A DNA stretch of 64,000 bases from Spirodela intermedia (lineage: Eukaryota > Streptophyta > Magnoliopsida > Alismatales > Araceae), in the NCBI GenBank assembly GCA_902729315.2, contig LR746278.1, forward strand, positions 5,187,911 through 5,251,910, read 5' to 3'. The notes under the pieces are model-generated. The model saw only the letters and a program-made list of their open reading frames with translations. It was not told where the DNA came from and searched no databases. Shown here one piece after another: positions 37,326 to 48,942 of the stretch. Position 1 is the first letter of the stretch. Every line of letters begins with the position of its first letter. A program made the translations under genes and the position numbers.

Positions 37326-38154
37326 GAAATGACTTTTCTCCCAACTAAGAACTAGATTGGTTTCTTCACATCTCTTAAGTACTTTCTTAAGATTATTTAG
37401 ACATATATCAAATGAATCACCAAATACTGAAAAATCATCTATGAAGACTTACTAGAAAGTAACCAATCATTTTAGTAAATATAGACATCATGCATCTCTA
37501 AAATGTGGCAGGTGCATTGCATAAACCAAAGGGCATGCATTTAAATGCATGTGTTCCAAATGGGCATGTGAAAAAAAAATTCTCTTGGTCTTCTAGAAAT
37601 ATTGCTATTTGATTATATCTTGAAAATCTATCTAAGAAACAAAAATATTTTTGTCCTGCAAGTTTTTCTAGAATTTGATCAATAAATGACAAAGGGAAAT
37701 AATCCTTCTTTGTCACTGCATTTAGCTTGCGGTAATCAATGCATACTTTCCATCCTGTGGTGATTCTTGTTTGTAATTCTTCCCCTTTTTCATTTTTGAT
37801 CACCGTCAATACAGCTTTCTTTGGAACTATTTGTGTTGGGCTGACCCATTGACTATCAGAAATAAGATAAATAATATCAGCATCTAACCATTTAATGATT
37901 TCTTTCTTTACCATTTCTTTCATGTTTGGGTTCAGCCTACATTGCATTTCCCTAGATGATTTCGAATTATCTTCTATATATATTCTATGCATACAAATTG
38001 ATGGGCTGATCCCCTTGAGATCAGCCATCATCCACCCTATTGCTTTCTTATGTTCTTGTAAAACCTCTAATATTTTCTTTTCTTGTTCAGCAGTCAATAA
38101 GGTAGAGATAATCACAGGTAAAGTTTGGTTTGGTCTAAGAAAAATATATTTCAA
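37326..38154 (-). pseudogene. reverse transcriptase N-terminal and palm region of the Ty3 element
   Basis: 37,498-38,154 is open and contains the template-binding and palm blocks: KEIIKWLDADIIY, CIDYRKLNAVTKKDYFP, FLDRFSRYNQIAI and FGLCNAPATF. The active-site block follows in another reading interval around 37,400-37,450: [14 protein letters not shown], where the family usually has VFMDDFSVFG. A TAG lies just before it, and the frame joins the downstream frame at about 37,330. The polymerase is therefore interrupted at least once. Confidence 0.88.
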
Positions 38155-38301
38155 TAAATGAGGAAGAGGTTTTAATTATAAACTTGAGGGATTCTCTAAA
38201 GATGATTCTATAAATATTATGTCATGATCTAATGCCTCTTTTCTATAATATTTTTGATCTAATGCATGAACATGAAATGGAAGAATTAATTGATCAGCTT
38301 G

Positions 38302-39168
38302 CTAAACATAATTCATTTCTTCTATGCATGAATCAATTACATCAATATCTTCATAATTATCATTATCTTCATGTGGAAATCTTGAACTTTTAAAAGCATT
38401 TAAAGAGATGTTTTGACCTTCAGATTTCATATTTATAATCGTATTTTTGCAATCAATATTTGCTTTGGCTATGGCAAGAAATGAGCATCCTAATATGATT
38501 GGTGCATGAGTAAGATTATCTAAAGTAGGAATATCTAAAATCAGAAAATCTACTAAATATGTACATCCTTTAACATGAATAATGACATCTTCTAGGAAAC
38601 CCCTAGGTGTTTTAATAGATCTATCAACTAGCTGAAGTTTTACTAAAGTTGGTTTTAGTTCTCCTAATTCAAAATTTTCAAAAACAGCCAAAGATAATAA
38701 ATTAACACTTGCTCCCAAATCTAAGAGCACATTTCTAAATAAAGTTTCACCCACTTTACATGAGATAAGAGATGCTCCTATATCCTTACATTTCCTAGGC
38801 AAAGAATGAGAAATAATAACATTAGCCTCTTCGAATAAAGCTATCTTCTGAGGTGACCTACAAGGTGTGCATAATTCTTTTAAATTTTTTGCATATGCAA
38901 GTATATGTTTGATTGCATATATCAAAGAAATAGAGATATGAACTTGCTCAAATATTTCCATAAACTCTTCATTAGGTTCAACTCTTTTCCTAAGTTTTGG
39001 TTCTAATGCCTTTGGAAAGGGGACTGTTTTTCTAAGTTCATCTTGCTGTGATAAAATGGGAATGGGTAGTACTTTTGATTTTTCTTCTTTTGATTCTTGT
39101 TTTTCCTGTTCTAAATTCTCATCATCAGAAAATAAACTATCATGATCATTATCATCATCATTCAGCAC
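38302..39168 (-). pseudogene. retroviral-type aspartic protease region of the Ty3 element
   Basis: The 288-codon frame has an acidic start (DDDNDHDSLFSDDENLEQEK) followed by the protease core LLDLGASVNLLSLAVFENFE and GELKPTLVKLQL. The DLGA form replacing DSGA/DTGA is common in this clade. A second conserved strand is GFLEDVIIHVKG. The segment ends at a stop before the RT region. It would process Gag-Pol; in this copy it is separated from both neighbours by stops. Confidence 0.85.
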
Positions 39169-39189
39169 TTCATCATCATGAACCTATTT

Positions 39190-40900
39190 TCCTAACAAAT
39201 CTAGTGCATATGGATCTTTGAGTTACTTTCCACTCCTCAAAGTGGTCACTACTTCTACATTTTCAAAACCTTGAGATGTAGATGGTTCATGGCTATTAGA
39301 AGGTTGATTTCGTGGGTTCATGATGGGTTGACTAGAAAGATGACCTATTTCACATTTTGAGTGGGCCAAGGCTAGTTTACTTCTCTTTTTCTACCCTAAG
39401 GGTTCTTTGCTGATTTTTTTGCCTGATTTGCTTTATCATCTTCATCATAGATATACTTGTTTCCTGAAATTACTGCATCATTTGTCTCATAAATTGTTTC
39501 ATCAAATTATCATTCATATCAAATTGATTTTAAAATGAATTAAGATATTGTGGGCTAAAATTGGGGACTGAACTTGAAGAAGAAGGGATGAAATTTTGGG
39601 CTGGTGGCTGATGAGTACCTTGCTGGAAATTATTAGTATTTTGTTAAAAAGAGGGCTAACATTATATTATGGTTGATGAGGAGGTATAAATGTATGATTA
39701 GGTTTAAGAAATGATTGAGAATTCATATCATGATTTTAAAATTTTGAAAAAATATTCTGATTTTTTCAAAGAGGATTTGATTGATTCCTATGATCATGAA
39801 GTGCATGTGCATACTCTTGATCTAAATTTTTACATTGAGATTCATAATGATCAGTCCTACAACATGATGAACATCTAGAATATGAATGTTGTACAAGCTA
39901 TGTAGGTTCTTTTTTATGTAGCAAATGATCAAATGAAACATTCAACTTTTGATGAACCTCACTAACTTCATTTCTAATGTCTAATACATCATCATTTCTA
40001 ACCTTAAATATTCCTCTTTTCTTTTCACTATTGTTGCGATCATGTAAAGCAAAAGATTCACGTTCAGTTGAATTCTCACTCAAATTTTCATATAATTTAT
40101 AAATTTCATCCTCATCCCTACTCATGAATGTGCCTCCCTCCACATGTTGTATCTATCATGTTCTTATGCTGTTCAGATACACCATCATAAAATACACGAT
40201 TTAATTGTCACTTGGTAATTCCATGATGTGGGCATTTCCTTTGAAGCTCCTTGAATCTTTCCCAAGATTCATGAAATGTTTCTCCTGATTTTTGAGTAAA
40301 TTAGATAATGGCTTTCCACATGGCATAAGTCTTGCCAACAGGATAGAATTTTCTCAAAAATACTTGCTCTACTTCTAACTATGTGGTGATCTCATGTGGT
40401 AAAGATGTGTGTCAATCTCTAGCTTTATCATGCAATGAATATGAGTAGAGGCGTAACCTAAGTGCATCTTGAGGAATATTAGGAATATGAATAGTTCACA
40501 TGCAGCTAAAAATCAAAGAATATTTTGATGTGGTTCCTCATTAGCTAACTCACAAAATTCAAAAAGTATTTGTAGAGTGTTATGACGAATATCAAAATAA
40601 AAATTTGGCAAAATAGGAGGTCTATCTTGTAAAGTAGGTCTATATAAATCAGGTGTATAATAATCATGCATCAGTTTATAAGATTGAGTGTTTTCATCAT
40701 TCTCACTCTCTTAAGCTAGATGATCCATCTTAGGTGATTCTATTTCAATAGAAGATGAGTTTTTTCTTTTTTCTATTGCTCGAGTCTCTAATATGGGTGG
40801 TAAATTTCGTTTTTCTTGTGCCCCTAAATTCTTAAATTGGTTGGTAGCTCGATTTTCTAAGATTGGTTGCCAACTGCGTCTACTGTTCATAAATCAGTTT
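39190..40900 (-). pseudogene. gag region of the Ty3 element, heavily broken
   Basis: Only 39,898-40,143 stays open for long (YKLYENLSENSTERESFALH, RNEVSEVHQKLN), matching the gag of the element at the left edge of the window. Around 40,200-40,600 the retrotransposon gag core can be followed through several stops and frame changes. The initiation region near 40,900 has no clear start. Confidence 0.75.
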
Positions 40901-41199
40901 TTTAGAATTTAAATCTAGCAATAATCATGCCATGAAGATATGATTCTAATAAATATGTCAAAGAGTATAGAATAAATGAAAAATTAAAATACTCAAGTAA
41001 ATAAAATAGAAACTAAAGATTTAAAATTCTAACTTATGAAAGAAAAATAGAAATCAAATGAGCCTAATAAACCTTTTTTATATTTTTTATTTTTCGAAAT
41101 ACTATTTGAATAAAAATAATGAAATAATGAAAGCTATTTTCTAAATCACTGAAACATATAAAACTAAATCAATTAACACTGATTAAAAATAGATCTCCC

Positions 41200-41219
41200 C
41201 AACAATGGCGCCAAAAAGA
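41200..41219 (-). other. primer-binding site of the Ty3 element
   Basis: Minus strand directly inside the 5' LTR: TCTTTTTGGCGCCATTGTTG, followed by GGGAGATC. It is close to the TGGCGCCGTTGCCGGGGA site recalled from Athila/Tat elements, probably primed by tRNA-Asp, and it confirms the element's orientation. Confidence 0.8.
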
Positions 41220-43090
41220 TGGTTTGCATTTGTCATTGTGTTTAAATACATACTATCTAATAATATTTATAACTAAGACTTAATAAAATACTAGTATAGA
41301 AGTAGGTCTCAAGTTAAATATAGAGATATTGATTAATCCGTCATGAAAACTAATTTAATTTATATATAAAGTGATTTTAATATTTTATTAATACTTAACA
41401 GAAAAAATAAAATAGAAGGGTGAGGCGAGAAAAATAAAAGAAGGGAAGTGGAGAAAAGGAAGAGATCTCACAAGAGATGGAGAGAGAGGAGAGGTCTCAC
41501 GAGAGAAGGAGAGAAAGAAATAAGATGAAAATAAAGGAAGAGAAAAATACGGTCAACTTGTTTTCTTGGACGAATGTGTGCTTGAGGATTCACACAAATG
41601 TCATGAGGTCAGTCATGAATGTCTCCAACTTATTTTCACTGTTGAACGTTCATTAATCAGCCTTTAATTTTGGTGATTTCTCATTCGAAAACAAAAAAAT
41701 ACTTGTTATTTGCAGAACGCCGGGAACGTGAATATGTCAAGATTTGACTGTCAAAATCAATAGAAAATAAGTTGGAAATGATCTTAGCTTGTTCTTAGAT
41801 AAGTTTAAAGGATTCAGAAGAAAAAGAAAGATCATTTATCTTTTTTTGAATTAGTTCTACTTATTTTAATCAAAACGTGTATGAAACGAAAATAGCTTGC
41901 TATAAAATTTAAATAAATGACAAAAGTAGGTAAATAAATGCTGAAAGTAAGAAATAAATCATTGCCCAAGTTTAGTCTACCTCTTGGGCAACTGAAGACA
42001 CTCGTGTCGCAGCTTGGTTTCGTCCGGCCATGCCACACCACACCGGAAGTCGCAGAAGTATCATCTGGAAACACTATGCTGCTTGCTGGAGAAATCCACT
42101 GAAAGAAGGGTCGACCATGCTATCACCGTCATCTAGGGAAAGAAGGGAAAAGTTGGCCACCCGCCAGAGGCCTTTGGTGTAGTCAAGAAAGGAAGGAAGA
42201 AGGTTGCCGATCATCAAAGACGTCAATCGTGCAAAAAGAGGGAAGAACGGATTGTCATATTCACAATTATTATCAGGGTTTTAAAGATAATCGATAATAT
42301 CGATTTTACTAGACAATGATCGATTATCATCTTTATCTTTTTGATGGTGATACATGTGAGAACTTAAGTTCCTAGTACCGTGGCGCCTCCATAGCCATTA
42401 GATTGGCCTTTAAGGCTATGTGCGTGTTGACCGACATCAGATTCGCGAACCGCCAATAGATCACTTTATACATCTAGTATCGTGGCGGTTCGCTAGCCGC
42501 AAGATCAGGCAAATCAGATGACGTGACTCTCTGCGTACCACTAGATCACACCACGCTCCATATGGTTGCACTGAAACGGATGAAAACGTTTAGTCTCACA
42601 TCGGAAATATTTTGGAACATATGCCGAATATAAACTAAAGTTATGTTTCTCAGCAAAGATCCCTTCTCTCGAAATAAAATAATATCTAGGACCATCTTGA
42701 GAGAAGGCAATAAGGTGGTCTGCCCTTGCACATGCACATGTGTACGAGCACTCCTTGCCTCACAACCGGTTGGCCACTAGGACGTGGAAGGGGAGCAATG
42801 CACATGTGTGTAAAGTGAGGCCTTTGTCACTCGAGCCCAACTCGTGGCTCCCTTAGTCTGGGTCTACTCACTCGAACACTATCCCCTCTCCGAGTCAATT
42901 GCTGAGTGTCGACTTGCCAACAGGTGGACGAATGTTTATTTTTATTATTTTTACTTTAATAATAAAAAATTACACAGTATTCTAACTTCAGACTTTTAAA
43001 ATTAACAATATATCCTATATTTATTCTACAAGTTAACAAAATAAAATCAAATAATAAAACTAATTAAAACACATAAATCTAGCTTTGACA
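41220..43090 (-). mobile_element. 5' LTR of the Ty3 element
   Basis: Direct repeat of 32,506-34,163. In element orientation it starts TGTCAAAGC and ends TGCAAACCA. It is longer than the partner because of 42,134-42,365, which contains GGGAAAAGTTGGCCACCCGC and the palindrome-rich GATAATCGATAATATCGA. Shared landmarks are the GAGAGGTCTCACGAGAGAAG block at 41.5 kb and the CACACC promoter-like GC stretch near 42.0 kb. Confidence 0.88.
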
Positions 43091-44959
43091 AATATCAATT
43101 TGTGATGTAAGTGATGCATTGGAAGATGACCTACAGTCTCTCCAATGAAAAAGTACCTAGTCACGTCACAAGCATGGCTTGCGAATTGTGGTCCTTTTCT
43201 TGTCTAGATGCCTCGCTATTCCAGGATAGAAATTAAGAAATTAATGTTGTTGGTGTCAATTAAAAGAGGTCAATATCTGCAGATAAATAGATAATAGGCC
43301 ATGGAGGAAAGAGAGACTTTTGACTTACTCTTGCGTTTCTTGTTACTGAGGTCTCCAGTGGGATCAAACATGACTGAATCAAGGGTAGGAGGGTTCCTTG
43401 AAGCAAGAAATGCTATAGGAAAAGATACTTCGCAGATAGGGACATGAAAATCTAAGCCATTATATGCTCTGTTCACATGAAATTTCCTTGCACTTCTCTT
43501 TTCAGTGAAGACTTTCCCAGTATTGTCTTCTTGTGGTTGGAGAGTGGAAACCTTGATTATCTCATCCAATGATGGAGCAATATGAGGCTGAATGTTATCA
43601 ATTATCCCTTGTTTACATTGTTTCATCTGAAGTAACCTTAGATCAAATAATTTCTCATAGTATTTCTCAAATAATGGCTGAAAAGCAATTGATAATTCAT
43701 CAAGCCATCTTCTTGCCCTGTAGAAAGGCTTAAGGATTACCCTGAAAAAAAGAACGACAAAAGAAAATTAAATTGGACAGTGAGGGGAGCCTGATTTTCT
43801 TTGATTTCATGAAAATCTAATTTCACACACCTAAGAACAGAAGAATATAGCTTTGGGTTTGCTTGATATCTCAGAAGAATCTCATAAAGACCATCTTCTG
43901 TGTCATCAGGAACGAAGAGAGAAAGAGGCTCTGTAAAACCAATGTTCCTATGATAACAGTCAGGACCAGTGTTACGAGTATAAATTAAGGCCACTTCAAC
44001 CATTTTCAGAACATCCAGAAGTTTAAACAATATCGAGATTAAATCAGATTTTCCATACAATGATGAACCATTTCGATACTATCAAACTTTTCCCATTCCC
44101 AAGGGAAGTGGATTGCTTTAAATCTGATTTATGTAAACATTCCCCAAGCACAGATACTAACTGTGTCACTGCATCTTTAACCAAACTAATGAAACCATAC
44201 GCTCTTTCACAACTCTGTGAACTTGAAAGATCATTTCTCAAATTATTTGCAAGGAGAAAGAGTTGATTCAGGACAAATTGAAATAATATGCTCGGATAGT
44301 AACAGGAGCAAGAGCTTGCATAGACAAAAGGATGATTTAAATGGCTGAAAACCTGGTTAACCGCACTGCTTTTACCAGTAGAAAAGGCTACCTGGACAAA
44401 AAGAGAAACCGTAGGAGAATTCAATGGTCCAGTCAACTGCAAATGTCAAAAACTTGAGATCTTCTACCTGGGAAACGATGAAGTAGATCATCAAAACTGA
44501 TTGATTTCTCGCTAAATAAGATCTTCTACCTGGGAAACGGATGGGAAAAAAGGTTCCACAGTTTCCTGGACTTCATGCTGTTTCCTTGTTGATTCCGTCA
44601 AGAAGCTCGATCTGGTAGTTCCTTTAGGCCCGATGCATACATTGAACTCAATTTTAGCATCATTAACGCAGGATTCCTCGCCGTAACTAGCATAATTGGG
44701 TGAGAACAAGTAATGTGTAGCTAAAGGTTGACAAGAAATCTTTTTCTCCTGTATCTAACATGAAAAAATGTACTACACGTTGGCAAAGCAAGCTCGTCCA
44801 CTTATCCCTACAATCCCTGGGAACTCCCAAATGGATGCGAATGGTCTAGAAGAGAAATCCTACAGACCGGAAATGGGGCGTCGGCTGACGAAGAGTAAGT
44901 ATCGAAAATTCAATCTCTTCCGACCAATCCCAAGAAGCGGGGACGCACACCAGGCCCTT
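43091..44959 (-). pseudogene. unidentified multi-exon plant gene, disrupted by the retrotransposon
   Basis: Exons, all minus strand: a possible one from 44,959 (KGLVCVPASWDWSEEIEFS); 44,748-44,530; 44,436-43,831; 43,741-43,329; and 43,193 down to the element at 43,091. Frames agree across the last three introns. Readable blocks include FNVCIGPKGTTRSSF, VYASSCSCYYPSILFQFVLN, RNIGFTEPLSLFVPDDTEDG, FYRARRWLDELSIAFQPLFE, HIAPSLDEIIKVSTLQPQ, CEVSFPIAFLASRNPPTLD and RYFFIGETVGHLP. The protein is Leu-rich and probably helical, but I do not recognise the family. Near 44,080 the frame shifts by one base within the 44,436-43,831 block with no room for an intron. The last exon runs straight into the LTR, and its continuation is at 32,505-32,349. 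The 5' end is uncertain: the only in-frame ATG near 45,135 directly abuts a GTCAGT donor. With a frameshift and a 10.6-kb insertion it is unlikely to make full-length product. Confidence 0.65.
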
Positions 44960-45680
44960 CTGTTGATGAAACATTTACGAAAAGAGATCACAGAAACGTC
45001 GAAAAACAAAACCCCGAAACAAGAAAAATAGGACTAGGAGGAACAAGGGGGAGTACGAAACTAGGAACCGAAATGTACAAAGTGTGTAAAAGAAATAATG
45101 ACGATGAGGCTCTACAGAACTGACCATGGCCGAAGATGGCTGCTTCTGCGTTTTCAACACCCCTCCTACCCGCTTGAGGTCTTCTTTACCCAACCCCTCT
45201 TTCCGCCGCACTCTGCCTCACACCCCGACGACACCCTTCACTCTCTTCTCCCTCTCCCTGGAACAGAAGAATATTAGAGCCGACTTTTAACCGTTCCTCC
45301 TTTTTCTTTCAAAATTGATAAATATTTCCAGTGCGCATTAGTTTTCCGGTAAAGGCACCAATGCTACTTACAGAATATACCCAAGGCTTCTATACAGAGA
45401 CTAAGTCTGATCTCCGTGTCTATCTCCTAGTCTTGAAGTCAACTACCTTCTTGACACGTATCCCCAAAATTAATGAAGATCGAATTTTATGTTGAAAATA
45501 GTTCTTAATAACTCAATTCTCATTTATTACCCTCGTTCACTTTTAGCTCTTCTTTGATCACCACCGTCTTTTTCTTGCTTTCTCACTATGTTTTAGTTTA
45601 TCACCTGTCCGATCGATGGTTTGGGTATGATAATGTGTGGTCATGCGAGTGACCCATGTCATGCATGGGTCATGCGGTCA
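44960..45680. other. 5' flank of the disrupted gene and spacer
   Basis: Contains the likely first exon region of the minus-strand gene near 45,130-45,210 (basic KTQKQPSSAM before a GTCAGT donor) and its promoter beyond that. No other gene is seen. Confidence 0.4.
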
Positions 45681-45682
45681 TG

Positions 45683-46150
45683 CATGTGAATCTTCAGCTT
45701 AAGAGCCCCAAGATGAGATCATCATCCACGGAATGAAAAGATATCTGGAAGAATCAATGTCATGAACAGAAAAATTGGGATGCGACACTTACTCAATGGC
45801 GGATCTGTAATGACAAAATGCAGTGATAATCTTGTTGTGAGGGTGGACTATGATATCCTGTTGTCACTACCATGTAGAAAGGTTAGCGAGCAGTCATTAC
45901 ACTACCTTTCTAATTCATAAACTTCCTTATTTTCATAATTCCTTCTGGCGTAGTTGGTCTTCCACTTCAGTATTGATTTGATTATTTATTTAAATATTTT
46001 TCATTCATTGAAAATATTAAAAAAAATTATACTTGTCATTTCAGCTTATTTAGTCTTTTTTTATTCATTTAATTATTTTTTTCAAAAACTTTCATCCACG
46101 AAAAATATTAAAAAATATATCATATTTTTTAACAAATCCACATTAATCTA
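45683..46150 (+). repeat. dispersed repeat, copy 2
   Basis: Same order of blocks as 23,281-23,790: GCATGTGAATCTTCAG, CCAAGATGAGATCATCATCC, CCACTTCAGTATTGATTTGA, TTTTTCATTC and a terminal TTTCATCC-type block. It is AT-richer than copy 1 and carries many C-to-T changes. Confidence 0.7.
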
Positions 46151-48301
46151 AGGTTTAGGGCTATGGTTATCTTTTTAGCCATGACTTCACGTTCAGCTAG
46201 CACTGAAAAAGCTTTACTTTTTTCTCTAGCTGCAGAAAATTTACTTCGTTCTTCTTTACTTTTCTCTTTGCGATCACGTTCGAGGGGGTCAGCCTCCTAG
46301 TGACCTATTCGAGATGGTCGGTCTGCTCTCACTCACTTTCTTTCTTCCCTTTTTTTTCAGCGTTAAGTCCCCTTCTTATAATCGTCTCAACACATTGTTG
46401 GGTGGCCTGTTTGCTTCGTTTCCTTGTTTCTGATTCGTCTCCGGTTGCTTTAGTCTGCTAGTTTATGACTCGTCTTCTGTTTGACTTGGCGTTGACGAGG
46501 AGGTATGTCGTCAGTACGCCCCTGGAGGCGCATGGGAGGCTACAGCCTCTCGTTCTCTCTTTCTATCTCTATCGGCTGCCTTCTGCTAGCGGGAACGGGC
46601 CACACCCTCGTCGCGGAACGCCCCACGCTCTCTCTCTCTCTTGTTCTGTCTCTCATTTTCTCTCTCCCGCTAGGAGGGTGTTTCTTGCTAGCGCACCTGG
46701 GTACGCTCTTCTGACTCTCAGCCCCGCCGTCTCTCTCTCCCCCATCCCCCTCTCTCGCTCTCTCTATCGATCGCTCTCTCTCAAAATCTCTTTGAACGAG
46801 GTGAGACCCCACATAAAGTAGTCCTGCAGGGCATGCACTCATATGACGGCGCTGCCTCGGAAAAGGCCGTCAATGTGGTTTGTAGATCGTCCACGTTCAA
46901 ATCCAGAAACCAGTCATCCTCGTCGTTGACTTTCATTGCCTCCGCGGAGCCGAGTGTGTCACATCGGCCGTCGTGACTTGAACACGTTTCATCCTCAGAC
47001 GTCCGACACCGGCGTTCTCACGCTCGCCGGAGCCGCGCGGTCCACAGCCTTATTCTGGCGGACCGTCGGCTCCTTGTTGTTCTTCTTGTGGTACAAGCGG
47101 CAGAGTACCCAGTCGTCGAGCTGCAAGAACCAACACTCCCCTGCGTACATGCGTTCCTCCGATTTGAAAAGAACGAAGGTACGAGATTGAGAGAGAGAGA
47201 GCCACTCTGGACCTCGTGGGCCTCTCTCTCTCTCTCTTTCTCTCTCTGGGAGAGAGGGTGAATCTTGCCAGCGGACCTACGGTACGCTCTCGTGGCGCTC
47301 TGCTCTGCCTCGCCGTCGTTCTTTCTCTCTTTCTCGCTCTCTCTGGGAAGGTTTTTCTCTTCTCTATGTACCAGCGCACGGGGATGGTCGACGGCGAGTG
47401 ACCGAGGACGACGGGTAGCGCATTCTAATTCCCGCATTTTCAGCCGTCGGGAAGCTCACTCGTGCCCTGGGCTACCTACGCCCTCTCCTATGGCTCGCTC
47501 TTCTTCGTCTGCCGGGGTTCATCTCTCCAAGCAGGCGGCCTTGAGTCGGCGACGTTTGTGCGCGCGAACGGGGCAGAAGATGGACTCTGACGCGGCCATT
47601 GAAGAGATATGTGCCACGGTCGTTTGTCTGGACGTCGGCATCACGGGGGAGGGGAGACGACGGGGGAGCAAAAACTGGTCAGTTCTGCGGAATTCTTCTT
47701 CCAGCTACTATCCCGCTCGCTGAGAAGCTCCCGATTATGATGTGTCCTATGCCCCTTTTCCTCCTGTTTTCGCCTAGAAGCTGTAGGAACGCGAGCTCGA
47801 CGCGCGGCGGGAGCGGTGGGTATCTCCCCGTACATGCTTCTGGCTCCATTCGTTGTTGTTCCATCTTCCAATTCAAATCCCCGTCGTTTTTCTGGCCGCG
47901 GCCGCACCTTGGAGCCAGCGAGACTGATTTTATTCGCGTTTCGCAGATCAACCGGAGCGCGGAATACCCCGGGGGGGAGGGGGGGGAATCACAATGGCAT
48001 GGCGTCAGGATTACGTACTCCGTCCACAGGCTCTTCCTAATCTCACGAAGAAGCTCAGCTTCCCTCTCAAAATGGAGTGGCTCACAGCGAGGGCGGCATC
48101 AGTTGGGGGTGGTCTCATGCCATTGCTTCTCAACTTTCTTCCTGCCCCATCGGCTTCTCAACTTTTTCGAGGTACGTTTCCCGAGGTTGCGGTTACTTGG
48201 GATCTTGGAATGATTCTTTTGTACTATTTTCGCCGAACCACGCTGCTGTCACGGTTATTTTTCGCGGCGATGCCGTACTCGCCGAACCACGCTGTGCATC
48301 T

Positions 48302-48942
48302 GAAAAATAGCAGAGATTATGATATATCCAGAGTTTATTTTTATACTAGACGATTCTTCGAAGAATCATCAATCGAATTGGGGAGGGGTGATTTTAAATG
48401 TTCCGAGATAGGGTGAAATAGTTAGATGCTATAAAATGACGGTCTAACTAAAATACTCAATTTAATAAGGGACAAATTAGAATTACACAGACATGTATGC
48501 GAATTTTCTAACACGGTGGTATGGCTGAATATACAAAAATTGCTTTTATAGGGCTGTAAGTAAAATTTGCCTCGAAAAGCCCTGTTACATAAAATCTAGT
48601 AAATGGTACCCGAAAACAGTCGTCAATTTTATAAGTTTGAACTGAAAATAGCACAGATTATGGCATATCCAAAATTTCATGTTACTCTAGTAGATTCGAA
48701 GAATCATTAAATTAGAGGGGTAATTTTAAATGTACCGAGATAGGAACAAATAGTTAAATGTTATAAAACGACGGTCTAACTAACATCCCCAATTTTATAG
48801 GGGACTAAGACTAGAATATACATATTTACGTGCAAAATTTATAAGACTGAGGTATGCTAAATGAATCTTTGCTTTTATAGGTTTGTAAAATCTGGCTTGT
48901 CCTTTAAAGCCTTCTCTTTGTCACATAAAATCTATTAAAAAC
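48302..48942. repeat. 341-bp-period tandem duplication, AT-rich
   Basis: Two diverged copies, 48,302-48,604 and 48,643-48,942, share AATAGCA(G/C)AGATTATG, GATTCTTCGAAGAATCATCA-like blocks, TTTTAAATGT(T/A)CCGAGATAG, ACGGTCTAACTAA, TTGCTTTTATAGG and CACATAAAATCTA. No coding frame is shared. The region is an AT-rich island between GC-rich flanks. Confidence 0.85.

Larger units (their letters stand above)
32506..43090 (-). mobile_element. Athila/Tat-like Ty3 LTR retrotransposon, full length but dead
   Basis: Two direct LTRs (32,506-34,163 and 41,220-43,090) enclose, in minus-strand order, primer-binding site, gag, protease, reverse transcriptase, RNase H, integrase and a ~1.3-kb non-coding tail. 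Flanking bases GATAT (32,501-32,505) and AATAT (43,091-43,095) match at four of five positions and are the likely target duplication. A G-rich run, AAAGTTGGGGGTATT, just inside the 3' LTR (about 34,166-34,181, minus strand) can serve as polypurine tract. In a ~110-bp test stretch the two LTRs differ at about 14 positions, and every coding region is broken, so the insertion is old. It has landed inside an exon of a minus-strand host gene in the same orientation. Confidence 0.9.
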
